From Tubiluchus corallicola (lineage: Eukaryota; Priapulida; Priapulimorpha; Priapulimorphida; Tubiluchidae): 64,000 bases of DNA. Where the stretch lies: the NCBI GenBank assembly GCA_030141605.1, contig JAQGDQ010000529.1:51578-115577 (forward strand), read 5' to 3'. Positions 1-11,706 of the stretch are shown piece by piece. Position numbers and translations under genes: made by a program. The notes below the pieces were generated by a model. It did not search any database and was not told the DNA's origin. It was given only the letters and a program-made list of their open reading frames with translations. How positions within the stretch are numbered: the first letter of the stretch is position 1; each line of letters opens with the position of its first letter.

Positions 1-300
1 GTATTTATTGTTTAACTATTGCCTAGACATAAATGTTAACGAAAGAAGTTAGTAAATTATATATAGGTGGTTTCAAGTAAGCAGAAATTAACCAGTAGAA
101 ACACGAGTAAAACTCATAAAATGTTTAATTTATATGATTTAAGCAGCATTGATTTTTTTTCCCCTGGAACGTATCGCAAGTCTTTTACATTACGTCCTAT
201 GGAAGTCTTGGCTTCGTTTAACGACGTTTCGCTTAACGTCGCATTTTGTTGGAATGCATTAGCTTATTAAGCGAAGACTTATTGTATTGCTTTCTTGCAG

Positions 301-337
301 AGTTTAAAATATCCAAGTGCATTTTTGTTGTAGTCGT
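301..337 (+). CDS. possible small coding exon, gene unknown
   Basis: A strong acceptor (polypyrimidine tract ending ttgcag) is followed by 37 bp, open only when entered in phase 1, and a consensus donor gtaagt at 338. The peptide is hydrophobic (SKCIFVVVV). It leaves in phase 2, which matches entry of the candidate exon at 1687-1752. No protein family is recognised. It may be chance. Confidence 0.2.
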
Positions 338-968
338 GTAAGTTCTCTATTTTGTGCAACCAGGTTTCCTACAAGTGCAGCATGCAAATTTTTACTTGAA
401 ATTATCGTTTCCTATAAGCTTACAGCTCTAGAAGAGAGTTAATAGATACTTCCAGTCATTAACAAATTAGTAAGAACAGTTCTACTTTTCCGAGTTCCTG
501 GCTAAATTTTCACTTTCTTTATTGATAGCTTAAACCGAGATTCGTCACTTTATGTGTTTGCTTTGCATTGTTTTTGGTCATGACAAACTCCTTGCCTAAA
601 CTTTAGCAGTTGTAAAAGGATTTTACAAACCTTAGTGGCGTTGACTAAACTACACACAAATTATTCAATGATCAATAAAGTCGCAATTGTTCACCGACAG
701 TCATGATTCAGAACAGAAAGTTAATGAAACCATGTCTAAAATACCATTACATTTAGGTGACAGATGGCAGCACAGTACTTTACTTGCAATGACTGCCCAG
801 TTAGATAGTATCACAAATGTTTGTTTTTTAATCACATAACTTATTTCAGTCTGCTTTTTTACTAATAAACATTTTATTAATACATGTCTTTCAGTCATAA
901 CATTTCATTTGGTCTTATTTAAGTCAATAAAAGTGTATTGCATATAACATCAGTTTATATAATATATA

Positions 969-1539
969 CAGTCTATAGTCTCGTTATCTCGCCACTGTCC
1001 GTCTAGGGCAAATTTTTGGCGAGTATGGCGAGATAACGGGAATATAACGAAGTTAGTCTATATGTATATACATAATAGTTGATTAACATAGTGTTCCTCT
1101 ATGTACATATAAAATATATTTCGCATTATGATACCAATCAACATTAAATCAGCTTTGGTGTTATAGAATAAGGATACGGTGACGCTTTAGTTTCTCTGCA
1201 CATTAACCAACCACAGCACTCCTAATCTAATCCTGGTGAGACACACACTAGATTAATTATGTCTGTCTATCGAGTACAGCAGCATTGTCTACATACCGCG
1301 GTTATATTGATCGACACGCGGTATATGTATTGATCGATTAACCTCTGAGTTTGTCTGTTTGGCGACATAACGAACATAGTTTACATAAGCACTCATCCTA
1401 GCATGACCTGGCGAGGGCGAGAAGCGGGGGTGGCGACTTAACGAGGTAAATATCAAAGCAGGAAATCCGTCCTGGTACTTTCTATGGCGAGAGACCAGTT
1501 TGGCGGCATAACGAGGGGCGAGATAACGAGGCTAGACTG
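969..1539. mobile_element. MITE family A, copy 1 (Tc1/mariner/pogo-like, TA target)
   Basis: A 571-bp element with terminal inverted repeats. The left end reads CAGTCTATAGTCTCGTTATC and the reverse complement of the right end reads CAGTCTAGCCTCGTTATCTC. A TA dinucleotide lies directly outside each end, as expected for a Tc1/mariner/pogo target duplication. There is no transposase ORF, so the element is non-autonomous. A second copy in the opposite orientation lies at about 60814-61357. Confidence 0.8.
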
Positions 1540-1686
1540 TATTAATGCACATCATTATCATGTCAAACTCGCTGTAATACCAACTTTTTTTGTAGTCGTA
1601 AAGTGGGTGGTATAAATAGTTTAACTTTGGACATCGTTTCTGTATGTCAGTGTTACTACTTTTATCTCGTATTTTATTTCTCTCAG

Positions 1687-1752
1687 GCTGGAGACAGCCA
1701 GTGTCATCTGTTTAGAAGCCAACAAGAAGATGCTCATAAAGCCAAGCATCAA
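1687..1752 (+). CDS. possible coding exon, gene unknown
   Basis: An acceptor (tatttctctcag) and a donor (gtaaaat) bracket 66 bp. Entered in phase 2 it reads LETASVICLEANKKMLIKPS and stays open, continuing the frame of the 301-337 candidate. A second frame is also open (AGDSQCHLFRSQQEDAHKAK), so the frame is not certain. No family is recognised and no later exon could be joined with confidence. Confidence 0.2.
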
Positions 1753-1872
1753 GTAAAATCAGTTTTCATCAGAATGTGTCAGTTTTTACGCAAAATCACA
1801 TGGTATGTATAGCATTTAAATCAATGTAAAATTCTTGATAATTTATCCCGTCACTTCTAGGAGAAAGAGCAC

Positions 1873-2640
1873 AAAAACCCTTTCTGTGAGGGCAATAGAT
1901 ACTTTGAAACCCTTTCTGTGAGGATAATAAATGCTTTGAAACCCTTTCTGTGAGGGTAATAAATACTTGGAAACGTTTTCTGTGAGGGTAATAAATACTT
2001 TCAAACCCTTTCTGTGAGGGTAATAAATACTTTGAAACCCTTTCTTTGAGGGTAATAAATACTTTGAAACCCTTTCTTCGAGGGTAATAAATGCTTTGAA
2101 ACCCTTTCTGTGAGGGTAATAAATACTTTGAAACCCTTTCTGTGAGGGTAATAAATACTTTGAAGCCCTTTCTGTGAGGGTAATAAATACTTTGAAACCC
2201 TTTCTGTGAGGGTAATAAATACTTTGAAACCCTTTCTGTGAGGGTAATAAATACTTGGAAGCCTTTCTGTGAGGGTAATAAATACTTTGAAACCCTTTCT
2301 GTGAGGGCAATAGATACTTTGAAACCCTTTCTGTGAGGGTAATAAATACTTTCAAACCCTTTCTGTGAGGGTAATAAATACTTTCAAACCCTTTCTGTGA
2401 GGGTAATAAATACTTTCAAACCCTTTCTGTGAGGGTGCTAAATACTTTCAAACCCTTTCTGTGAGGGTAATAAATGCTTTGGAACCCTTTCTGTGAGGTT
2501 AATAAATACTTTGAAATCCTTTCTGTGAGGGTAATAAATACTTGGAAACGTTTTCTATGAGGGTAATAAATATTTAGAAACCTTTTCTGTGAGGGTAATA
2601 AATACTTTGATACCTGTTTTATGAGGGCAGTAATACTTTG
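1873..2640. repeat. 32-bp minisatellite, about 24 copies
   Basis: Tandem copies of a 32-bp unit containing AAACCCTTTCTGTGAGGGTA followed by ATAAATACTTTG. Outer copies at both ends are more diverged than inner ones. Because 32 is not a multiple of three, the minus strand reads through in a rotating 32-residue pattern, giving a spurious 170-codon open frame. There is no sign of a real gene. Confidence 0.95.
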
Positions 2641-4189
2641 ATAATTATTTATTAATTAAAATATAAATGTTCATGCTTATGCTAAATATTTGTTCAAGTC
2701 TAGATGAGCCTTATGACCTTATAATTCGTCAGAGTGAAAAACTCCAAGCTTTTTGCTTTCTGGTGTTTAAACCGCGTAGTTCACTTAGACATGCTGTCCA
2801 TTTTCACTTTTCTTGGCCACGGTATCCAGCGGAAATTCTTGGGTCATTTAATTTTAATTAGTGCAAGTTCTAATAAGTGCCCCATTGTTCATGCAGTGCT
2901 ACACTCAAAAGCGCAGTTCACTTTTTCTGGCACTTAACATAATAAATTGTGTGCTTGCATAGCAAAATTGTCCATAAACCGCCAATTAACATTTTCTAGT
3001 TATTCTCATACTCTGAATTTCCATTTCCTGCAGATCATGCTGATACCAAACTCATCGCTCTGTGTTATTTATAAGTTGAGATAATCCGCGTTGAAGTTGA
3101 GGTGCAGGCTACACAGTGAAAAACATAATCTTGAGAAAATCGCTGTTAAAGTCAGCTATTGTTTTTTGTTGCGTCTCTACAAAACACTTAGGAACCGTAC
3201 GAAAATGTGGTTGCTATGGACTTTGCAAGAACACATTGCAGTTATGTTTAAATCCAGTTCCTGACGAAGATTTGGGCTTGTCAACAGAAAAAAACCCACA
3301 GCAAAATACTATGGGATTTTGAAAATACAAATTTTTTGCAATTGCAGTACTACTTTCTCGCCGGGAAAGTGGGTACGGGATTATAAAATTAGTTTCTTAG
3401 TACTTTTTTAACATTTTTTTTTGTAAATTGATGCTAGAATATAAAACTTCAATATGTTTAGCATTTGTTTTTATAAAAAAAAACAAAAAATTAACATTAC
3501 AACAAAATTTTGGTGCATTCTACTTTGAAGCATCATAACGTAGTTTTTTAACTATGCTGACTTACGAACGGTTTTGGTTTTCAAGCACACAAATGTGATT
3601 TTGTTCAATTAAACATTCATTCATCTACCAAATTTTCAGTACGATACTGCAGCTACGGATGCACTAGATCCCTCAGTTACTTCGAAATTACTAATTCAGC
3701 AAACTAAACTGAAGTTAAAATTAATTTGCATTTCCTACCCTTGAACTTCTTTCATGCTGTATGTAATTATTTACAATTCAATTTATATTAAAAGGTCAGC
3801 TGACTAGATGACCTCTTCATTGGCTCGCTATCCTCCTTCCTCCCTTTCACTTGCATTAATAACTGTTACTCTATATTTACCTGTATAAACCTTTGTACGC
3901 AGGGTATGGCTTAAATACCTTACAGCACAGTGGAGTTATATTGTGGAATAGTGTACCCAATACAATCATTTCCTCTCCTTCTTTACAAATAGCCACTAAA
4001 CAATATAAGATATTTTTACTTAGTAAATATTCATTGGCGTAGAAAACCAGAGGTTTTTTCTCTTTTTTGTGCACGTGTGTCTTTTTGCACTAATGTTTTT
4101 TTTTACTAATAGGTATCATTACGACCTTTGTTACTTTATTAGTAAAAGGTATAAATCAATTTAAATGAAATTATTCATTCATCACAGCC

Positions 4190-4352
4190 TATATCAAAAT
4201 CGTAATTACATATTATGTTTTCCTTATGTTTCCTTGCTATTATTACATCATTTACTTTATTTCAAAATTCTTTTAATATTTATATCAAAATCGTAATTAC
4301 ATATTATGTTTTCCCTATGTTTCCTTGCTATTATTACATCATTTACTTTATT
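4190..4352. repeat. direct tandem duplication, period 91 bp
   Basis: A segment of about 72 bp beginning TATATCAAAATCGTAATTAC occurs at 4190 and again at 4281 with one or two mismatches. No coding potential is visible. Confidence 0.8.
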
Positions 4353-4410
4353 ACATTAACTCATCTACAAAAGCACGCACAACTTTAATAATTTTTTCAT
4401 TTTCATTTAA

Positions 4411-4540
4411 GTAAGGTGAGTGTGTTAATGACCGTATGGTCGTACACTCACCTCACACTACTCAAATCATTTTATTTATTGTTTATTTATGTGTACAACA
4501 TTGTATTTTGATGTGTGAAAATAAATTCATAGTTCATAGT
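4411..4540. repeat. hairpin-containing interspersed repeat end
   Basis: A hairpin (GTGAGTGTGTTAATGACC paired with GGTCGTACACTCAC) is followed by AT-rich sequence with AATAAA at about 4520. It resembles the structured 3' end of a LINE- or SINE-type retroelement. The family is not identified. Confidence 0.35.
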
Positions 4541-5399
4541 ACGCTTGTTACAGACTGGATGTGGTTATTGCACATTTTTGTAGTATGATGGAAAAAATAA
4601 ATTTTAATTCACTTCAGTTCCTCGTTAGCTGTACAGCAGAGTATTGGTCCCTACTATTTAATTAACAGCTATGCGACTTCATGCCAAGATGAACTAAAAG
4701 CATTACGATTAAAGCGTCTTCTTCTGAACGATGCGGGCAGAAGTGAAAAAAATTATCTCTGCCCGCCACGATCTGAAACAGATATGTGTACTTACCAAAA
4801 GTGATGCGCCGAGCTGATTGGTGATCGACGAACAAGTTCTGGTCGCCTCGGCATTGAATTATTGATCGCCCCGGTACCCAAAAGTGTTGATTGGCCCATC
4901 ATTACTTACCAGTGACACTACTTACTGCTATCCCTACTTATCTATGACAATTGCTCCAGCCCACACTGATGGTGGTCCAGATCCGCGTCATAGACCATAG
5001 ATACCATATCATAGGACCAGATACCGATGGTTCAGCAGTGTCATAGTTAAATGTTTGGTAGAAAGTAAGAATGTCAAGCTCTTCGCTTTTATAAAGTTTC
5101 GTAACACGTTATTGGCACTTTTTATCTGCTTATATTTGGAATGATTTGAGCTATTTAACTTTGCACGTAGGGCTGCATCACGGCTTTAGACACTAACATT
5201 TTTATCGCTAGTTTGGCAATAACTGGCTATAGAAATACATAAGCTTTCAATTTTATTGTAATTTTATGACCCAAATGACCAATTAGCTTTGTGGCTAAAC
5301 TTGATTAAAGTCGGCCGTGAGACTTAAGTGACCATGACATTCGGTTGGAAAAAATGTCGTAGAACAAATGAGGGACAAGTGTAACACATTGTTAGAAAA

Positions 5400-5720
5400 T
5401 TTTGAATCTATTAAATACAATGGCCCTTACATATGGAATTCAATTGCTCCAGCTATTAAAAATGCCAACTCGCTGTCCATATTTAAAAAAAAATTATAAA
5501 TTAAACTTACTTGAAACACATAACTGATCACTCAATCATGATTTGTTGTTTTTCATTTAAAAAACTTCCCCTCTAGTGTAATAATATTTTTATTACTTCC
5601 CACCCGTATATATATCTGTATATATTGTAATATTGTATCTGCATATATTGTAATTTTTTTCGTAACTAATTCTTGTGGCTTACCATAAGCTAGCTTCTTA
5701 GGTCTCTAGCGCAGAATTCG
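5400..5720 (+). mobile_element. 3' end of a CR1/Jockey-group LINE (fragment)
   Basis: The plus strand reads YNGPYIWNSIAPAIKNANSL followed by SIFKKKL and a stop (about 5416-5500). This matches the usual last residues of CR1/Jockey-group LINE polyproteins (GPxLWNSLP...K..xSLxxFKKKLK). It is followed by an AT-rich 3' UTR with runs of TGTATAT. Only the last ~30 codons remain, so it is a 5'-truncated dead copy. Confidence 0.65.
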
Positions 5721-5817
5721 TAAATTGTATCATATTTTTGTATTAACAAAAAGTGATTATCGATGCACATGTAGTGTAAAATTTCTATTTTGTTTAAATA
5801 GCATTTGCCTTTTTTAG

Positions 5818-5958
5818 GTACTATGATTCTCGCATACCAGTAATGTTGTGCTTCTGCCTTAATCTCACTGTTGTCGCAATGATTTTGTACACTGCGATCA
5901 GGGATGTTGCTACGAAGTCATGTCTGGAGCTTCGCTGGTCAGATGGACCACCACCCGT
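5818..5958 (+). CDS. candidate exon of an unidentified multi-pass membrane protein
   Basis: A 141-bp exon candidate with a strong acceptor (gccttttttag) and a consensus donor (gtaagt at 5959), entered and left in phase 2. It encodes YYDSRIPVMLCFCLNLTVVA, then MILYTAIRDVATKSCLELRW and SDGPPP. Residues from PVML to YTAI form a clear transmembrane helix, followed by a charged loop. Read-through would hit TAA right after the donor, which supports splicing. I do not recognise the family. The opposite strand is also open, but without comparable splice sites. The likely partners are the candidates at 6043-6149, 7267-7325 and 9063-9157. Confidence 0.45.
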
Positions 5959-6042
5959 GTAAGTTGTAACCATGGTAACCACGTGGTTACGAACAGGTAC
6001 CCGAAATTTCAAAGAACAACACGTCTTAATACTGGCTAACAG

Positions 6043-6149
6043 GAGAGGTAAAAGGCACACGTTCCAGTGTCATAATTATGTCGCAGTTACCGGCATTCTA
6101 GTCACCACTCTGATGCAGCAGTCACAACTCGTCTCTGATAGCATGCAAG
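6043..6149 (+). CDS. candidate exon of the same membrane protein
   Basis: An acceptor (ctggctaacag) lies 84 bp after the preceding donor. Entry in phase 2 keeps the frame and gives RGKRHTFQCHNYVAVTGILV followed by TTLMQQSQLVSDSMQ, with a second hydrophobic stretch (YVAVTGILVTTL). The donor at 6150 is gtgaac, phase 1. If that donor is not used, the frame runs on to a stop at 6208. The short intron and weak pyrimidine tract are the main doubts. Confidence 0.3.
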
Positions 6150-7266
6150 GTGAACAAATCTTGAAACGAGCACTGATGAATGTGTGTGACTTTCACCTAC
6201 TGGAGTAACTAAATAACTATAACTTCAAATGGCCAGTTAGTACAATGACAGCTGTACGACAGCATTCTTCCAAATATATTTAAGCAGTTCTGATACTTTG
6301 TTTATCTGAGTTTTGCCATTTTGCACAGTGTTAATCTCTCCACAGATAACCTCTGTTTTTACACACTAATCAAAACTTCTTACCGTTTACCTTTTTTCTG
6401 TTTTTATAAAAAAATTCAATTTTGTTCTTGCGTTGTTTATTTTGAATTTATTACTCACGTTTAACTCCCATTTCGAGTAGGGTTCAACGTCTTAAACTTG
6501 TTTGACAACATAACCATGTAATCAGTTTATTACATCACTACATGTATGTGAATTATTGTTTGGTAATCAGCGTTAATGTGTCTTACCGACCTACCAACCA
6601 GCTCAGTACTTCTAAATCAGTGCCAAGAATGTGCAATGATCAAACTATATATTTATGGTTTACTATATACTGTAGGTAGTGTCTAATTTTTTTGACTCGT
6701 TGAAATGTTGCACCAGAGAATTAATTTACATACATTTTCAACCTTACGTCTTTCCAAGAGTGATTTACTGCTATTTGAATATATTTTATTTTGAAGTTTA
6801 TTATAACCACCTTATTATAATGTTGATTATTGTTATACTTGTCTAAAATTTTGTCATTTTCTCAATTATTTTTGTTAACAAATAAATTTTATATATATGT
6901 TGATAATACTTTCCTATATTTCTGTAAACTTTTTGCTGTTTTGTCTTGCTGTTGTTTGTTGGATCATCAAAATTTTTACAAGTGATTCTAGTTTTTAGCC
7001 CATTCATCTTTGGTGTCAGAATGTCGGAGAAAAGCAGGTGACATAAGCACTGTGCTTTTTAATTCTGATCTCCTCATTTAAGTTCTTCATGGAAGTGATT
7101 CTCTTGTTCCCTACATCCAGACGTATTACCAAAGAAGCTGACTTCTCATCATCCTTCTTTCTCTACAGTTTGGTAGCGTGGATCATGAATGTAAATAATC
7201 AACTGGATACTGGCACTTTTCAAAAACATTTATACACATCATTACTGGAAATAAAACGGGTAACAG

Positions 7267-7325
7267 TTTAAGCAGTAAAGATTCCCAAGAGAAAATCAAG
7301 AAAGAAGATGGAGCAGGAAAATTAA
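7267..7325 (+). CDS. candidate exon upstream of the 50-bp array
   Basis: The frame reads LSSKDSQEKIKKEDGAGKL and then ends exactly at a possible donor (A|gtacag, phase 1). The peptide is hydrophilic and lysine-rich, as in a cytoplasmic tail. The 5' boundary is uncertain: the nearest AG (7265-7266) has a poor pyrimidine tract. The phase matches the exon at 9063. Confidence 0.3.
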
Positions 7326-9066
7326 GTACAGAAGTTTTAACGGGGTGGATCATGCTCTGAGATTACTAAGATTAAGTACAGAAGTTTTAACTGGGTGGAT
7401 CATGCTCCGAGATTACTAAGATTAAGTACAGAAGTTTTAACTGGGTGGATCATGCTCGGAGATTACTAAGATTAAGTACAGAAGTTTTAACTGGGTGGAT
7501 CATGCTCCGAGATTACTAAGATTAAGCACAGAAGTTTTAACTGGGTGGATCATGCTCTGAGATTACTAAGATTAAGTACAGAAGTTTTAACTGGGTGGAT
7601 CATGCTCTGAGATTACTAAGATTAAGTACAGAAGTTTTAACTGGGTGGATCATGCTCTGAGATTACTAAGATTAAGTACAGAAGTTTTAACTGGGTGGAT
7701 CATGCTCTGAGATTACTAAGATTAAGTACAGAAGTTTTAACTGGGTGGATCATGCTCTGAGATTACTAAGATTAAGTACAGAAGTTAACCGGGTGGGTCA
7801 TGCTCTGAGATTACTAAGATTAAGTACAGAAGTTTTAACTGGGTGGATCATGCTCAGAGATTACTAAGATTAAGTACAGAAGTTTTAACTGGGTGGATCA
7901 TGCTCCGAGATTACTAAGATTAAGTACAGAAGTTAACTGGGTGGGTCGTGCTCCGAGATTACTAAGATTAAGTACAGAAGTTTTAACTGGGTGGATCATG
8001 CTCTGACATTACTAAGATTAAGTACAGAAGTTTTAACTGGGTGGATCATGCTCCGAGATTACTAAGATTAAGTACAGAAGTTTTAACTGGGTGGATCATG
8101 CTCCGAGATTACTAAGATTAAGTACAGAAGTTTTAACTGGGTGGATCATGCTCCGAGATTACTAAGATTAAGTACAGAAGTTTTAACTGGGTGGATCATG
8201 CTCCGAGATTACTAAGATTAAGTACAGAAGTTTTAACGGGGTGGATCATGCTCTGAGATTACTAAGATTAAGTACCGAAGTTTTAACTGGGTGGATCATA
8301 CTCTGAGATTACTAAGATTAAGTACAGAAGTTAACCAGGTGGGTCATGCTCTGAGATTACTAAGATTAAGTACAGAAGTTTTAACTGGGTGGATCATGCT
8401 CAGAGATTACTAAGATTAAGTACAGAAGTTTTAACTGGGTGGGTCATGCTCCGAGATTACTAAGATTAAGTACAGAAGTTAACTGGGTGGATCGTGCTCC
8501 GAGATTACTAAGATTAAGTACAGAAGTTTTAACTGGGTGGATCATGCTCTGAGATTACTAAGATTAAGTACAGAAGTTTTAACTGGGTGGATCATGCTCC
8601 GAGATTACTAAGATTAAGTACAGAAGTTTTAACTGGGTGGATCATGCTCCGAGATTACTAAGATTAAGTACAGAAGTTTTAACTGGGTGCATCATGCTCC
8701 GAGATTACTAAGATTAAGTACAGAAGTTTTAACTGGGTGGATCATGCTCTGAGATTACTAAGATTAAGTACAGAAGTTTTAACGGGGTGAATCATGCTCT
8801 GAGATTACTAAGATTAAGTACCGAAGTTTTAACTGGGTGGATCATGCTCTGAAATTACTAAGATTAAGTACAGAAGTTTTAACTGGGTGGATCATGCTCC
8901 GAGATTACTAAGATTAAGTACAGAAGTTTTAACTGGGTGGATCATGCTCCGAGATTACTAAGATTAAGTAAAGAAGTTTTAACTGGGTGGATCATGCTCC
9001 GAGATTACTAAGATTAAGTACAGAAGTTTTAACTGGGTGAATCATGCTCTGAGATTACTAAGATTA
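7319..9066. repeat. 50-bp minisatellite, about 35 copies, probably an intron
   Basis: The 50-bp unit contains AAGATTAAGTACAGAAGTTT, then TAACTGGGTGGATCATGCTC and CGAGATTACT. Variants are mainly C/T/A/G at one position (GCTCCGAG, GCTCTGAG, GCTCAGAG) and 4-bp-shorter copies lacking TTTA. Its borders coincide with a possible donor (7326) and acceptor (9061-9062), so it would form a whole intron between the two lysine-rich coding segments. Confidence 0.95.
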
Positions 9067-9157
9067 CCAGCTTATTAAATCTTTTCGTCAATCAGTTCAG
9101 TTACCAAAAAAACCAAGGCAAATAGAGGAACCGCCTGTCTGTAACCATACTGTATAA
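9063..9157 (+). CDS. candidate terminal exon after the 50-bp array
   Basis: Entered in phase 1 after ttactaag, the sequence reads YQLIKSFRQSVQLPKKPRQI, then EEPPVCNHTV and stop TAA. Joined to 7325 the junction codon is A|AT (Asn), preserving the frame. The basic, proline-containing composition suits a cytoplasmic C-terminus. A possible AATAAA polyadenylation signal lies near 9415. The family is unknown. Confidence 0.35.
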
Positions 9158-9671
9158 AGTTTGTAGCCTTTTAAAATCCCAAGTTGATGATGTCATGACA
9201 CTCTGCTCTAATGATCGGTTATCATCAATGATATTTTCGTGTATTAGAATGAACTGGTTGTGTAAAAATCTAAAAATGAGGAGTTTCTTTATATAATCAA
9301 ACAGGAAGAAATGTAGAATTAAGCTCCAGACACAGGAAATTTGACGAAACGTACCCTTACTTCTCGAAGAGCAACATGGATACCAACATGCTCATTCTGT
9401 GGAAGAAATATGTAATAAAATTATCTTGGTTAGTTAAGACACTACAAACAATTACTTGTAGCAGTATGAATTTGTTCTTATATTATTACCAAATACCAAA
9501 GCTGGAAAATGTCTTTGCAGCAAACTTCATAATGATCTAATAACTAATGAAAATTTCAATCTACATTAAAGCAGGTAGTGGAGTACAGTAGCATTATAAT
9601 GTTGGCAGTAACGGCTTTTTCAGCTAAAAATAATACCTTCCACAGTTCATGCTGCTGTGTTAATGTGCATA
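9158..9671. other. no gene seen; possible 3' UTR
   Basis: AT-rich sequence between the candidate terminal exon and the start of the higher-order repeat. It contains GTAATAAAATTAT near 9410, a possible polyadenylation signal. Nothing else is recognised. Confidence 0.4.
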
Positions 9672-10106
9672 TTTAGATAGTTATTAACATTCTAACTTGC
9701 AATGTCCAGCAGCAGATTATCCTCGTTATGAATCATACTCGTGTATTTCATCTCGTCTTAATTAACATCGCTTGGTATCTCGGGCCTTTTTAACGAGGTT
9801 TTTTTTGTGTTTATTTTGCTCTGCTTAATATTATGTTACGTGTGCTACATAAGCGTTTATCTTTTTACCTCACTAAGCATCATGGATTAGCATGGTTGAG
9901 ATCACCTTTGCATCTTTGTTTTTTAAGTGTGTTTTTTTTACTAATAATTAATCAACCTGGTCTGTAGACTTCTAGCCAAGTCATCTGCACTCCATAGTGA
10001 TTACCAAAATCTAACACATCCCACGACTTTCAAATCAGATGAGTGTATAGTTACTATTGATTGGTATAGTCAAGGATTTGAGGTCGGTATCATGCTTAAT
10101 GTATGG

Positions 10107-10598
10107 CTTCTTTGTTGTGGTTATAGATCTTGTAGAACTTGTGAAATGGTGTTTACTTTACTACTGTGGTCTTAGACGTAGCTCCTTTGTTGTGGTTATA
10201 GATCTTGTAGAACTTGTCAAATGGTGTTTACTTTACTACTGTGGTCTTGGACGTAGCTCCTTTGTTGTGGTTATAGATCTTGTAGAACTTGTCAAATGGT
10301 GTTTACTTTACTACTGTGGTCTTGGACGAAGCTCCTTTGGTGTGGTTATAGATCTTGTAGAACTTGTGAAATGGTGTTTACTTTACTACTGTGGTCTTGG
10401 ACGTAGCTCCTTTGTTGTGGTTATAGATCTTGTAGAACTTGTCAAATGGTGTTTACTTTACTACTGTGGTCTTGGACGTAGCTCCTTTGTTGTGGTTATA
10501 GATCTTGTAGAACTTGTCAAATGGTGTTTACTTTACTACTGTGGTCTTGGACGTAGCTCCTTTGTTGTGGTTATAGATCTTGTAGAACTTGTCAAATG
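10107..10598. repeat. 75-bp minisatellite array, unit 1 (about 6.5 copies)
   Basis: The unit contains GTTGTGGTTATAGATCTTGT, then AGAACTTGTCAAATGGTGTT and TACTTTACTACTGTGGTCTT. As 75 is divisible by three, each frame repeats a 25-residue peptide, which keeps long frames open (VVVIDLVELVKWCLLYYCGL). It is not treated as a protein. Confidence 0.95.
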
Positions 10599-11351
10599 AT
10601 CATTTTTGTATGATGTTAATTTACTAATGCATCTCTTCAATACTAAGTCTATATATGCATATGGTGTAATAATAATAAATAAAAAACTCAACAAAAAATA
10701 GTAATAATAGTTAAATCTCCGAGTTTTATTAACAAAAATATTTTATAAAGATAAAGTTGATAATCTGAAGAATTTGTAAAAAGAAAATACTATTTACTTA
10801 ATATAGGCATAAGATGCTATCATCACAGTTTGCTTTTTCTGAATTCTAACAGCACAGTGCAATATTTGTCGTGTCAACTCTAGTCAGTTTTACCAGATAA
10901 TTTCTACCTTAGCACTCGAGTTGTTGTGTGCGTCAGCTGGTGTGAGAAATGAGTGTTTCTCAATGACTAGATAACTCCTAAGTTCTAGTGGGAATTTGCT
11001 TGCTTAGTGGTAAATTAATGTAAAAAATAACAACATGCGAATGCAGCAAATTACTAGTACAAGGTTCTGATTTGAAGATTCCCTATTTTTGCACAGTGAG
11101 CTTTGACTGTTGCAAGATGCAATTATATAGCTTGACTAAAACATAGCTGCCAGTTGCTAATTAGCAAGCAGCTAAAAAATTTAGGCACTTCACTAATTAA
11201 CAGTGTCAGTGGACTAATAATTCTTGACACTTGAATTCCAGTGGAAGAGCATTACTAGCTTTCTTAATTAACAGAACTGGGGATGTTTGCTGATTCGTCA
11301 TCAACGAGGTTTTGTTCTCTTGTTTATTCTTGTTCATCTCTTTCTATATTT

Positions 11352-11647
11352 TCACCTGCTTCTTCTGCTTCCTCTCTTTGGTTTCTCTCTATCTTTTTCT
11401 GAATCCTGTTCTTTGCTTCGCTCTTCAATTTTTTGTTCTGGTTCGTCAGTTTCCACTAGCATTCCTTCCCCATCTGCCCATAATTTGCGTCGTCCTAGCA
11501 ATTTTTCTGGATCATCCTCTTCTTCCTCGCTCTCGTAATCTTCCTCATTCCAGTCTGTGCTTATTGCAGTACCGCGACGACTGCCAAGGTATGCTGCAGT
11601 GCTGGCTACCGTGCTAGCTCTTTGAGGCGTTTCCCGGACAAAATACG
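11352..11647 (-). CDS. possible acidic coding exon, unit 1
   Basis: On the minus strand an acceptor (tttcttttag) opens a 98-codon frame entered in phase 1. It is rich in Glu and Asp (STDWNEEDYESEEEEDDPEK, later EPEQKIEERSKEQD). It ends KRGSRRSR and stop, where unit 4 instead continues in another frame. No family is recognised and no upstream exon was found, so it may be a relic of a duplicated gene or transposon. Confidence 0.3.
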
Positions 11648-11706
11648 CTAAAAGAAATATTAATAAAACCAGCTGAACAAAATGCTGTAAAACATTTGGT
11701 GTTTTA

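Larger units (their letters stand above)
1..5340. other. mostly non-coding AT-rich region
   Basis: Apart from the MITE, the minisatellite, the short duplication and two weak exon candidates listed separately, no gene is recognised here. Open frames are short and of AT-rich, random composition. A possible exon after the acceptor at about 3222 (peptide KMWLLWTLQEHIAVMFKSSS, then a stop) was considered too weak to list as coding. Confidence 0.5.

Noticed and set aside
1843-2355. 170-residue minus-strand frame with periodic KVFITLTERVSKYLLPSQKG
   Set aside because: It lies wholly inside the 32-bp minisatellite and its ends are set by the array, not by coding signals.
7326-9062. CRISPR-like array
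   Set aside because: Units are contiguous with no unique spacers, and the window is animal DNA.
11287-11617. Serine/leucine-rich plus-strand frames recurring in each unit
   Set aside because: Antisense shadow of the acidic minus-strand frame.
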